From Bacteroidales bacterium UBA1711 (GTDB lineage Bacteria > Bacteroidota > Bacteroidia > Bacteroidales > P3): a stretch of 15,183 nucleotides of DNA. Below the pieces are notes generated by a model. It did no database searches, was not told where the DNA came from, and worked only from the letters and a program-made list of their open reading frames with translations. The stretch spans positions 1 through 15,183 of the forward strand of contig DCJB01000128.1 in the NCBI GenBank assembly GCA_002317325.1, in the 5' to 3' direction. The position numbers and the translations under genes are program-made. Shown here piece after piece: positions 6,310-13,060 of this stretch (positions are counted from its first letter, which is position 1; each line of letters opens with the position of its first letter).

Positions 6310-7866
6310 ATGCCCGCCGATGTAACAAAGTCCGAAGCCTATAAGGAATGGCTGCGCATACGCGACACCATCCAGAACTACACCGCCGTCAACGAGAACG
6401 AGACCAAGGCGGTGCAGCTCAAACGTATTGCACGGGCACGCAAGGACTATAATTATTTTGTGCAATACTATTTCCCACACTATTGCACCAACCAGGCCAC
6501 TGGCGAAGCCGTCCCCTGTGCCCCTTTCCATATCAAAGCCGCCAAGGACATTCTCGCCAACCGCACCGGCAAATTCGTCTTCCAATGGGCGCGTGGTCAT
6601 GCCAAGTCCACCCACATGGATATTTTCATCCCCATGTGGCTCAAATGCCAGACCGATGCCAACCGAGCCCGTCAAATCAACACCCTTGTACTCGTGGGTA
6701 AGTCCGAAGACGATGCCGAGCGTCTGCTGGCAGACATTCAGGCAGAGCTACAGTTCAACAAGCGCTACATCCACGACTTCGGCAAACAGGTTAACTCCAA
6801 CAAATGGAGTGCCGGCGAGTTCGCCACTCGCGACGGCGTTTCGTTCCACGCCCTTGGTCGCGGTCAGTCCCCCCGTGGTCTCCGCGACCGCCAGAACCGC
6901 CCCGACTATATCGTAATAGACGACCTCGACGATGACGAGCTCTGCAACAACGAAAGCCGTGTCCGTCGCCTCACCGAATGGGTGACATCGGCCCTCTTCG
7001 GCTGCTTCGGCGCCGCTGGTGGCCGCCTCATTATGGTGGGCAACCTTATCGCCAAAAACTCTGTTCTCGCCAATGTCTGCAAGATTAAATCGGTCAAGGT
7101 GTCGCGAGTCAACGTCATTGACCAGGAAGGGAACCCCTCCTGGCCTGAATACTGGAAACCCGAAGCTATCCAGGAAACCCGCGACTTTATGGGCTACCGT
7201 GCCTTCCAACGCGAGTATATGAACAACCCCATCACCGAGGGTACTGTCTTCAAGGCTAACTGGATCCGCTGGAAAAAGCCCTTGCCGCTTGCCAAATACA
7301 CCGACCTCATCCTTTATGTGGACCCCTCCTTCAAGCCCACCACGAAAAACGACTTCAAGGCTGCCAAGCTTTGGGGCAAGACCAAGGAAGGCGAACTGCA
7401 CCTGCTGCGCTGCTTCTGCCGACAGTGTACCGTCGCCGAAATGGTCCGCTGGCTCTACGACCTCTACGAGCAGCTGCAACAAGCCGGGGTTCAGGCTCTC
7501 TTCTATATGGAGGCCAACTTTGTCCAGGACATTATCCTCGACGAGTTCAATCGTGAGGGAAATATCAGAGGCTACCAGCTGCCCATCATACCCGACAAAC
7601 GCAAAAAGCCGGACAAATACCAGCGCATCGAGGCCGTTTCCCCTCTCTGGGAACGTGGCTTGGTGTTCTATAACCAGGACTTCAAGGAAGACCCCGACTT
7701 CATCGCTGGTCTTGACCAGACCCTTGCCTTCGAGAAGGGCACCACCATACACGACGACTCCCCCGATGCCGACGAGGGCGCCATCTATATGCTCCAGAAA
7801 CGCACCCGCGTGGACGATTTCCAACCTCGCATCGGCAGATCCACTAACAGCAAATATACCTGGTAA
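6310..7866 (+). CDS. Terminase large subunit
   Basis: This 518-residue packaging motor pumps DNA into the prohead by ATP hydrolysis and cuts it. The ATPase domain has a Walker A-like motif RGHAKST (95-101), Walker B DYIVIDDLDDDE (199-210), and a probable coupling motif near MVGN (242-245). The nuclease domain shows LILYVDPS (D338), ALFYMEANF (E401) and HDDSPDADEG (481-490), which give the acidic metal-binding residues of the RNase H-like fold. Length is normal. Mu-type phages package from integrated copies by a headful mechanism, so cut sites would lie outside this window. The next gene starts 2 bases after the stop. The frame is intact. Confidence 0.95.
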   Translation: MPADVTKSEAYKEWLRIRDTIQNYTAVNENETKAVQLKRIARARKDYNYFVQYYFPHYCTNQATGEAVPCAPFHIKAAKDILANRTGKFVFQWARGHAKSTHMDIFIPMWLKCQTDANRARQINTLVLVGKSEDDAERLLADIQAELQFNKRYIHDFGKQVNSNKWSAGEFATRDGVSFHALGRGQSPRGLRDRQNRPDYIVIDDLDDDELCNNESRVRRLTEWVTSALFGCFGAAGGRLIMVGNLIAKNSVLANVCKIKSVKVSRVNVIDQEGNPSWPEYWKPEAIQETRDFMGYRAFQREYMNNPITEGTVFKANWIRWKKPLPLAKYTDLILYVDPSFKPTTKNDFKAAKLWGKTKEGELHLLRCFCRQCTVAEMVRWLYDLYEQLQQAGVQALFYMEANFVQDIILDEFNREGNIRGYQLPIIPDKRKKPDKYQRIEAVSPLWERGLVFYNQDFKEDPDFIAGLDQTLAFEKGTTIHDDSPDADEGAIYMLQKRTRVDDFQPRIGRSTNSKYTW

Positions 7867-7867
7867 T

Positions 7868-8293
7868 ATGAATTTCCTCACCACCGACGACTTCAAAGCC
7901 GTCTGCGACACGCAGACCCTCACCGTTATCAACCAGAACGACTCAACCAATCTCGACCGGGCAGAACGCTATGCCATCGAGGAGGTCTCTTCTTATCTGC
8001 GTACCCGTTATGACGTGGCCACGGCTTTCTCCAAAACAGGAACACAGCGCAATGGATACCTCGTTATGATTGTGGCCGACGTCTGCCTCTACCACCTCGT
8101 GTCCTGGCTCCCCAAGCGTATCGGCTTCGACATCCGCGAAACTCGCTACAATCAGGCCATCGCCTGGCTCAAGGACGTGCAGTCGGGCAAGGCCACCCCC
8201 GACCTGCCCACTCCTACCGACCCATCCACCGGGCAGGAAACCTCGCAGCCGGTCCGCTATGGTGGCTGGGGCAAGTCCGAATACCAATATTAA
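7868..8293 (+). CDS. DUF1320 protein (Mu gp36-like)
   Basis: This 141-residue protein starts MNFLTTDDFKAVCDTQTL, with helical segments RAERYAIEEVSSYLRTRYDV and MIVADVCLYHLVSWLPKRIG. This pattern of an N-terminal helix bundle after a short start, then a D-x-C-x-Y helix, is that of DUF1320, the family of Mu gp36, found among connector or head-completion genes. The ATG lies 2 bases after the terminase stop, so translation is probably coupled. The C-terminus is proline-rich (DLPTPTDPSTGQ) and likely flexible. The open frame extends upstream to 7289 but that part is a shadow of the terminase. The precise role is unknown. Confidence 0.75.
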   Translation: MNFLTTDDFKAVCDTQTLTVINQNDSTNLDRAERYAIEEVSSYLRTRYDVATAFSKTGTQRNGYLVMIVADVCLYHLVSWLPKRIGFDIRETRYNQAIAWLKDVQSGKATPDLPTPTDPSTGQETSQPVRYGGWGKSEYQY

Positions 8294-8315
8294 AACCCGA
8301 TTAAACAGCATTTAT

Positions 8316-9536
8316 ATGGATCTTAAAGATATATTTTCCCGCTTCGCCGGACAGCCCTCCGTGAACCTAAAACAGCCCTCGGCTCAGCAGCGGCAGATGG
8401 TCATCGACCTCTTCCAGCAGACCGAGCGCCTCACACAAAAGGACGTGGCCAACTGGCGTATGGCTTGGCAGCGCGCCATCGATGTGGAGAACCCCAAGCG
8501 CCTCATGCTTTACAATGTCTATACCGATGTGGAGATTGACCCGCACCTCACCGGCTGCATCGCCCAGCGCAAAGGCTTCGCCACCAAACGCTCTTTCCGC
8601 CTCGTGGATAAGTCGGGTACCGAGAACACCGACATCACCGCCCTCTTCGAGCAGGAATGGTTCGAGGACTTCTGCTCCATGGTACTCGACAGCCGCTTCT
8701 TTGGCCACTCGCTTATCCAGTTCGGCTCCCCGGTCATCGTGGACGGCAAAATGCGCTTCTCTTACATCGAGCTGGTCCCTCGCCGCCACGTTGTGCCTGA
8801 ATACGGCTCCATCATACGAGACCAGAACGACGATGCCCGCAACGGCCCCTCTTATCGTGATGGTCCGCTTGCCGATTGGGTCATTGAGGCCGGCAAGTCT
8901 CGCGACCTCGGTCTCTTCCTCAAATGCTCCACCAACGCCCTCTCAAAAAAAAATATGCTCGCCTTCTGGGATGGCTTCGGCGAAATATTCGGTATGCCCA
9001 TCCGCATTGCCAAGACCACCTCGCAGAACCAGAAGGACATCGACCGCGTCGAGGATATGCTTCGCTCCATGGGCGCAGCCTTCTGGGGAGTCTTCCAGGA
9101 GGGCACCGAGATTGACATCAAGGAAAGCTCACGCGGCGATGCCTACAATGTCTATGACCGCCGCATCGACCGCGCCAACTCCGAAATGTCGAAGTGCATC
9201 CTCAACCAGACCATGACCATCGACAGCGGCTCCTCGCTCTCGCAGTCGGAAGTCCACCTCGATGTGCTGGAGAATGTCATCAGTGCCGACGAGAAGTTCC
9301 TGAAGAATGTCATCAACAACCGCCTCATCCCCTTCATGGCCCGCCACGGCTTCCCAGTCGAGGGCTACACCTTCGTGTGGGATGACACCCCAACCTATAC
9401 CCCTGAGCAAATCCGACAGACCGAGCAGATGCTGCTCAACGGTGGCTACGAGATAGACCCCCAGTATTTCATCGACAAATACAGCATCCCCATCACCGGC
9501 AAATCGGAACCCGACCCTAACCGTTTTTTCGATTAA
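8316..9536 (+). CDS. Portal protein (DUF935, Mu gp29-like)
   Basis: This 406-residue protein starts MDLKDIFSRFAGQPSVN; the ATG at 8316 has an AT-rich leader. DUF935 features include VYTDVEIDPHLTGCIAQRKG, FFGHSLIQFGSPV, an EIFGMPIRIAK segment and the C-terminal ILNQTMTIDSGSSLSQSEVH region. The portal forms the ring at the head vertex through which DNA is packaged and ejected. Length is somewhat short against Mu gp29 (about 500), mostly from a shorter C-terminus. It is followed by the MuF gene, as in Mu. The upstream open frame from 8070 overlaps DUF1320 and is rejected. Confidence 0.9.
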   Translation: MDLKDIFSRFAGQPSVNLKQPSAQQRQMVIDLFQQTERLTQKDVANWRMAWQRAIDVENPKRLMLYNVYTDVEIDPHLTGCIAQRKGFATKRSFRLVDKSGTENTDITALFEQEWFEDFCSMVLDSRFFGHSLIQFGSPVIVDGKMRFSYIELVPRRHVVPEYGSIIRDQNDDARNGPSYRDGPLADWVIEAGKSRDLGLFLKCSTNALSKKNMLAFWDGFGEIFGMPIRIAKTTSQNQKDIDRVEDMLRSMGAAFWGVFQEGTEIDIKESSRGDAYNVYDRRIDRANSEMSKCILNQTMTIDSGSSLSQSEVHLDVLENVISADEKFLKNVINNRLIPFMARHGFPVEGYTFVWDDTPTYTPEQIRQTEQMLLNGGYEIDPQYFIDKYSIPITGKSEPDPNRFFD

Positions 9537-9560
9537 CGGCTGGCAAGGGTGGCCAGCCAA

Positions 9561-9592
9561 AACTCTCAACTCTCAACTTTCAACTCTCAACT
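9561..9592 (+). repeat. Tandem 7-bp repeat AACTCTC before the MuF gene
   Basis: Four units of 7 bp follow one another (AACTCTC, AACTCTC, AACTTTC, AACTCTC), then AACTA. They sit between the portal stop and the first conserved-looking MuF codons. Because 7 is not a multiple of 3, a change in copy number would alter the frame of anything translated through it. One more copy, or two fewer, would put a GTG at 9549 in frame with MuF. Similar leader repeats occur in other Bacteroidetes intergenic regions, so it may simply be a translation leader. Confidence 0.7.
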
Positions 9593-9685
9593 AATTATCG
9601 GGGCTTCCATAAAGCTCTCGCCGACCTCTACAGCAAAGAGGGCGAGACCATCGGCCTCGCAAAGGATAACGCGCCGGAATTCTCC

Positions 9686-11068
9686 TTGGATGTATGGAAC
9701 CGGCTCGTACAGCACATCTACACCGTCAAGGGTTTCTCCCCCGACATGCTTGCCAACGCTGACGTGAAGGCAGCCATCGACGAAACATGCCGCATCCTCA
9801 ACCAAGGGGTTGACAGCGCCATCAAGCGGAACGTGCCGCAGGAACTCATCGACCATCTCCACAACGACACCTTCCTCTTCTCTGGCTTCAAGACCTACCA
9901 CGAAGCCCGCGAAATATCTGCCCGGCTGCTCGACACCGAGACTGGAACATTTAAGCACTTCGACAAATTCTACGACGAGGTGCGCTCCATCCACGAACGC
10001 TACAACCAGAACTATCTCCGCGCAGAGTACAACTTTGCCGTTCAGTCCTCCCAAATGGCTGTCCGCTGGCATGATTTCGAACAGGACGGCGACCGCTACC
10101 TGCTCCAGTACCGCACCGCCAACGACGGCCTTGTGCGACCGGAACACCAGGCTCTCCACAACACCACGCTCCCCATCGGCGACCCCTTCTGGAATGACTA
10201 CACCCCACCGCTCGGATGGAACTGCCGTTGCACCGTGGTCCAGGTCAACCGTGGCAAGTACCCCGAAAGCGACAGCGCCGCCGCCATCCGTGCCGGTGAG
10301 GAGGCTACCGCCAAACCCAAACAACAAATCTTCCGCTTCAACCCCGGCAAGACCGAGCGTATCTTCCCTCCCAAGCACCCCTATTTCCCCAAGGGCTGTG
10401 GCGACTGTCAGTACCGCGCTCAACGCCGCCTCGGATATAAACCCGACAACCCGATGTGCCAAGCGTGTAATGCATTGACCGAATGTATGCGGAAAGCCAC
10501 CATCGAGGAACACCGCAAGGCTTTCGACAAACTGGTTGCTTCTGGAAACTACACCGACCTTGAATTTAACCCTCAAACTGGTGCTTACAAAGCAACCCAC
10601 GTTGGGCATATATCTCACGATAAGCCTAACGAACCTGTTTTCTTTGGGAATAAGACCACTTCCCAACTTGAAAAGGATTGTGCGGTGGTTTTCTTCAAGA
10701 ATGGCAATAGAGTCATCCTTAGAAACGAAAAGGTCTATTCTCCCGACGGGAAACAGTTGTCTGCCCTCGATTTATGGCTTAACGGCTCTGTTCTCGACAT
10801 CCGTTCAATAACAGAACACAATGAAAACACGATAAGAAACGCTTTGGTTAAGAAAAACGACCAAATCCATAGAGCAGAAAAGGCTGGGACTGGTCACTCT
10901 GACAAGCTATGCCTCTATTTCCACGACGTTTCTTATTTTGACAAAAAAGAAATCCAAAAACATATTGGCGGCTACAAGGAAATCACCAAAAGATATGGAG
11001 GCAAGGTTAGAATAAAGAAACTATATTGTGTGTTGAGTAATAACGAAATATACGAATATGACATATAA
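9686..11068 (+). CDS. MuF minor head protein with toxin-like C-terminal domain
   Basis: The MuF region contains RPEHQALHN, DPFWNDYTPPLGWNCRC (residues 151-182 from the TTG at 9686), typical of Mu gpF/SPP1 gp7 head morphogenesis proteins that enter the head with the portal. A five-cysteine cluster (C238, C241, C258, C261, C267) follows. Residues about 290-460 differ: DNA drops to roughly 35-43% GC in sampled lines, against about 60% before. The text (YSPDGKQLSALDLWLNGSVLDIRS, shown in part; DQIHRAEKAG; KLCLYFHDV) resembles BECR-fold nuclease toxins such as CdiA-C/PBECR domains. That makes it a MuF polymorphic toxin candidate. The start is odd: codons from 9602 (GFHKALADLYSKEGE) look native but have no in-frame ATG, GTG or TTG before 9686. 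Confidence 0.85.
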   Translation: MDVWNRLVQHIYTVKGFSPDMLANADVKAAIDETCRILNQGVDSAIKRNVPQELIDHLHNDTFLFSGFKTYHEAREISARLLDTETGTFKHFDKFYDEVRSIHERYNQNYLRAEYNFAVQSSQMAVRWHDFEQDGDRYLLQYRTANDGLVRPEHQALHNTTLPIGDPFWNDYTPPLGWNCRCTVVQVNRGKYPESDSAAAIRAGEEATAKPKQQIFRFNPGKTERIFPPKHPYFPKGCGDCQYRAQRRLGYKPDNPMCQACNALTECMRKATIEEHRKAFDKLVASGNYTDLEFNPQTGAYKATHVGHISHDKPNEPVFFGNKTTSQLEKDCAVVFFKNGNRVILRNEKVYSPDGKQLSALDLWLNGSVLDIRSITEHNENTIRNALVKKNDQIHRAEKAGTGHSDKLCLYFHDVSYFDKKEIQKHIGGYKEITKRYGGKVRIKKLYCVLSNNEIYEYDI

Positions 11069-11095
11069 AAAAATGGGGCCCTCTCGGTAACCCCA
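11067..11095 (-). terminator. Intrinsic terminator on the minus strand
   Basis: On the minus strand TGGGG (11095-11091) pairs with CCCCA (11078-11074) and is followed by TTTTTTT (11073-11067). The stem is only 5 bp with a 12-base loop, so strength is uncertain. On the plus strand no T-run follows, so rightward late transcription should pass. Confidence 0.55.
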
Positions 11096-11121
11096 ATCCA
11101 CGGCAATGCCCTGGATTAATT
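11067..11121 (-). ncRNA. Candidate small RNA opposite the packaging operon
   Basis: A consensus promoter (11128-11158, minus) would start an RNA near 11121. It would contain a hairpin (11095-11117): AATCCA with TGGATT, then one G-G mismatch and GGC/GCC around ATT. It would end at a GGGG/CCCC hairpin plus a run of seven T (11067-11073). No ORF fits. The predicted RNA is about 55 nt, its 3' end reaches the stop codon of the MuF-toxin gene, and it lies exactly where an immunity gene would be expected. All elements are seen; transcription and function are inferred. A decayed moron promoter is the alternative. Confidence 0.5.
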
Positions 11122-11127
11122 CAATTG

Positions 11128-11158
11128 CAAAGATACAACCCTTTTTGAAACTGGCAAA
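11128..11158 (-). promoter_or_regulatory. Consensus Bacteroidetes promoter on the minus strand
   Basis: Reading the minus strand, TTTG (11158-11155) is followed after exactly 19 bases by TATCTTTG (11135-11128). This is the best fit in the window to the Bacteroidetes -33 TTTG / -7 TAnnTTTG consensus. It points away from the gpG-like gene toward the candidate small RNA. It may be active in the lysogen, since it needs no evident activator. Confidence 0.65.
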
Positions 11159-11170
11159 ATATTTTTTATA

Positions 11171-11740
11171 GTGTCCGATGTAAAAAGCCTTTGGCAACGT
11201 CTGCTCCACGACATCCAAGTGGAACTCACCGAGGAATTCGACCGCAATTTTGAGCGCAAGGCTTTCTTCGACCGCCCTTGGCGTCCTCGCCGCAGTGAGC
11301 GTTCCGGGCGTGGTTCCCTGTTGCAGGTGACCGGCAAGCTGCGCCGCTCGATCCGCCCGGAAGAGAACCCCTCCAGCGGCACCATCACCTGGACATCCTC
11401 CGAACCGTATGCCGACATCCAGAACAACGGCGGTACCATCACCGTAACCAAGGCAATGAAAGCCCACGCCTGGAAGGAATATTACAAACTCGCCCCCCAC
11501 ATCCAGTACACCAGGAGCGGCGCCCTCTCCCATCGAAAGCAGAACCTCGCCATCGCTGCCGAGGCCGAAATGTGGAAGGCCATCGCCCTAATGAAACCCG
11601 GCTCAAAGATTGAGATACCCCAGCGCCAGTTCATCGGCGACCATCCACAACTCCGCGACTCCATCGCCCGGATCTGCTCCGACAATGCCGACGAACTCGC
11701 CAACACCGTTTCCGAAATTCTTCAAAAACACATGAAATGA
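11171..11740 (+). CDS. Virion morphogenesis protein (Mu gpG-like)
   Basis: This 189-residue protein starts at GTG 11171 (MSDVKSLWQRLLHDIQVE), preceded by TTTTTTATA. It has the pattern of the phage virion morphogenesis family that includes Mu gpG: a basic segment RPWRPRRSERSGRGSLLQVT leading into GKLRRSIRP, then EPYADIQNNGGTITVT and, near the end, PQRQFIGDHPQLRDSI. Family members act in tail or head-tail completion. The gap before it (102 bp) is the only large one in this operon and holds the candidate small RNA. Its stop overlaps the next ATG (ATGA), so the pair is probably translationally coupled. Confidence 0.85.
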   Translation: MSDVKSLWQRLLHDIQVELTEEFDRNFERKAFFDRPWRPRRSERSGRGSLLQVTGKLRRSIRPEENPSSGTITWTSSEPYADIQNNGGTITVTKAMKAHAWKEYYKLAPHIQYTRSGALSHRKQNLAIAAEAEMWKAIALMKPGSKIEIPQRQFIGDHPQLRDSIARICSDNADELANTVSEILQKHMK

Positions 11741-12285
11741 GAAAGATTATCTACCAAACCATCAGCAACGCCCTCCTCGCCATCCTCGACGAGAACCAGC
11801 AGCCGATCATCAGCCATGTTGACCTCTTCAACAATCAGCTGCTCTATGCCGAGGAGGAACAGCCTTTCAACACCCCGGCGGTCTTCATCGAGTTTCGCGA
11901 CATCGTCTGGAACGTCCTGCCACGTGGCCGCCGCGAAGCCGTGGTCACTGTCAACCTCCATGTGGTTACTGACTCGCGTCTGGGCAACTGGTCCGATGCT
12001 GTGGAGGTGTTCGACCTGCTCGACCAAATCAACGCCGCCATCCACGGCCTAAAATATACAGACGAGAACGGCAGCGCTATGGATGCTCTCACCTGCGTGG
12101 CCTCTTCCACCGACAGCAGCTTCGATGAACTCCAGGACAACATCGAAACCTATTCAACCCATATCACCGACACTTCGGCTCTCCGTCGCCACACCCTGAC
12201 GGCAACACCCCCGGACATCGAAATAACGGCCTCTGTCGCGCCGATAGAGACCGAGACGGACGAATCCCCAATAGTCCAAGAATAA
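11737..12285 (+). CDS. Mu gp37-like connector or tail terminator candidate
   Basis: This 182-residue protein starts in an ATGA overlap with the gpG-like gene. It reads MRKIIYQTISNALLAILDEN, then NTPAVFIEFRDIVWNVLP, EAVVTVNLHVVTDSRLGNW and FDLLDQINAAIHGL: an alternating alpha-beta pattern typical of phage tail-terminator and completion proteins. The acidic tail (APIETETDESPIVQE) is probably flexible. It is the last gene of the operon, before a strong hairpin. The place after gpG suits Mu gp37 or a tail terminator. I recognise the fold pattern and context, not a firm family motif. Confidence 0.6.
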   Translation: MRKIIYQTISNALLAILDENQQPIISHVDLFNNQLLYAEEEQPFNTPAVFIEFRDIVWNVLPRGRREAVVTVNLHVVTDSRLGNWSDAVEVFDLLDQINAAIHGLKYTDENGSAMDALTCVASSTDSSFDELQDNIETYSTHITDTSALRRHTLTATPPDIEITASVAPIETETDESPIVQE

Positions 12286-12289
12286 AGCA

Positions 12290-12317
12290 AGCGGGGCGGC
12301 ATTTTTGCCGCCCCGCT
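12290..12317. terminator. Strong hairpin terminator between convergent operons
   Basis: AGCGGGGCGGCA (12290-12301) and TGCCGCCCCGCT (12306-12317) form a perfect 12-bp stem with a TTTT loop. It stands 4 bases after the gp37-like stop and 18 bases before the end of the leftward gene at 12336. It probably ends transcription from both sides, although neither side has a long T-run. Confidence 0.75.
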
Positions 12318-12335
12318 GCCGTTCTGCTCTCCCCC

Positions 12336-12581
12336 TTAAAACAGCTTCAGCTGGTTCGGGTCTTCCATCTTTTCCACCCTCGCCTTTTCCCTCTCCAGCT
12401 CCTCGCGCAGATTGGGCATTCCGAGGACTTCCATATAGCGCGAGTACTCGATGTGGTAACGGTTGCGGATATACTTGCGCCAAAATGGTTTGTACTTCAT
12501 CACCTCCGGGTCGAAATGGGCCTTGGTGAAGTCCACCATATCGATATAGTATTCCAGTGTGCTTACTCTGTTGAATGCCAT
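12336..12581 (-). CDS. Hypothetical protein, last gene of the early operon
   Basis: This 81-residue protein starts MAFNRVSTLEYYIDMVDFTK. It is rich in aromatic and charged residues (KPFWRKYIRNRYHIEYSRYM) and ends with an acidic/basic helix, NLREELEREKARVEKMEDPN. I do not recognise a family. The start is supported by a GAGGAG seven bases before ATG, unusual here because other genes show no Shine-Dalgarno sequence. A stop codon (TAA) lies just upstream in the same frame. It is the final minus-strand gene before the convergent terminator. A small DNA-binding or regulatory protein is possible, but nothing proves this. Confidence 0.7.
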   Translation of the reverse strand: MAFNRVSTLEYYIDMVDFTKAHFDPEVMKYKPFWRKYIRNRYHIEYSRYMEVLGMPNLREELEREKARVEKMEDPNQLKLF

Positions 12582-12690
12582 TCGTTATCTCCTCATATAA
12601 TTGGTTTGTTGTGTTATAATATTCGCTTTCATCAGGCTCACATATAAGCTTGTTCACCCTGTTATACGGCATATCGAATCTTTTTTTTCA
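12582..12690 (-). other. Spacer with a candidate short ORF (start 12672)
   Basis: This 109-bp spacer between two early genes has an ATG at 12672 with an AT-rich leader (AAAAAAAAGATTCGATATG) beginning MPYNRVNKLICEPDE, which echoes the next gene's MAFNRVSTL. The frame does not stop before that gene but runs through it out of frame to 12154, which is not credible for a full protein. It may be the remnant of a duplicated gene start or a regulatory leader. Confidence 0.3.
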
Positions 12691-13041
12691 TCAAAGATTT
12701 ATCCCTTGGTTCGCCGTCAGCAGCGTCTCGTGCGCAAACGTCTGAAAGTCTATCTCCGTCATCACCCGCTCTATCGCCGCTGCCTCAAGAGCCGCCGCGC
12801 GGCCCCTCATCAGGCGGCACACCGCCCACAGAGCCATGCTCTCTCCCTCGCCCAGCGTCAGGCGGTTCTTCTCCCGGCGCAGCGTCGGCAGTCGCCCGGC
12901 CATCCTCACCGTCAGACCGTACAGCGCATCTCGCATCTGTATCCCCATGAAGCCCTCCGCAACCACCACCGTCGCCCCCGCCCGCAGCACTCCCATCAGC
13001 CCCTGCACCTCCGCCCGGCTCATAACCAACCGTATCTTCAT
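12691..13041 (-). CDS. Hypothetical early protein
   Basis: This 116-residue protein starts MKIRLVMSRAEVQGLMGVLR and contains MRDALYGLTVRMAGRLPTLR and SMALWAVCRLMRGRAAALEA. It is strongly basic and helical, arginine-rich, with no signal peptide or clear membrane segment. I do not recognise a family. Its ATG overlaps the end of the upstream gene nearly directly (TGAAATG), within an AATTAAGAATTG leader, so the two are probably coupled. It belongs to the early/middle operon by strand and spacing. A nucleic-acid-binding role would fit its charge but is only a guess. Confidence 0.75.
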   Translation of the reverse strand: MKIRLVMSRAEVQGLMGVLRAGATVVVAEGFMGIQMRDALYGLTVRMAGRLPTLRREKNRLTLGEGESMALWAVCRLMRGRAAALEAAAIERVMTEIDFQTFAHETLLTANQGINL

Positions 13042-13060
13042 TTCAATTCTTAATTAAACC
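13042..13060 (-). repeat. AT-rich leader repeat (copy 1)
   Basis: On the minus strand GGTTTAATTAAGAATTGAA precedes the ATG at 13041. It also encodes the last residues and stop (LIKN, TGA) of the upstream gene. It is one of four related leaders in front of early genes. Such A/T-rich, unstructured leaders probably replace the Shine-Dalgarno sequence in Bacteroidetes. Confidence 0.6.

Noticed and set aside
6748..7950. 400-residue minus-strand ORF
   Set aside because: Exact shadow of the terminase large subunit, which has intact Walker and nuclease motifs.
9549..9767. 72-residue ORF from GTG 9549
   Set aside because: After the repeat it reads the MuF region in the wrong frame and looks like shadow; it matters only as a possible start if the repeat number changes.
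9587..10666. 359-residue minus-strand ORF
   Set aside because: Shadow of the MuF gene; no promoter or leader, and MuF motifs support the plus strand.
11021..11533. 170-residue minus-strand ORF crossing the small RNA region
   Set aside because: It mostly shadows the gpG-like gene and reads through both the promoter and the terminator of the candidate small RNA.
12154..12672. 172-residue minus-strand ORF
   Set aside because: After its plausible first ~30 codons it runs out of frame through the gene at 12336-12581 and the convergent terminator into the gp37-like gene.
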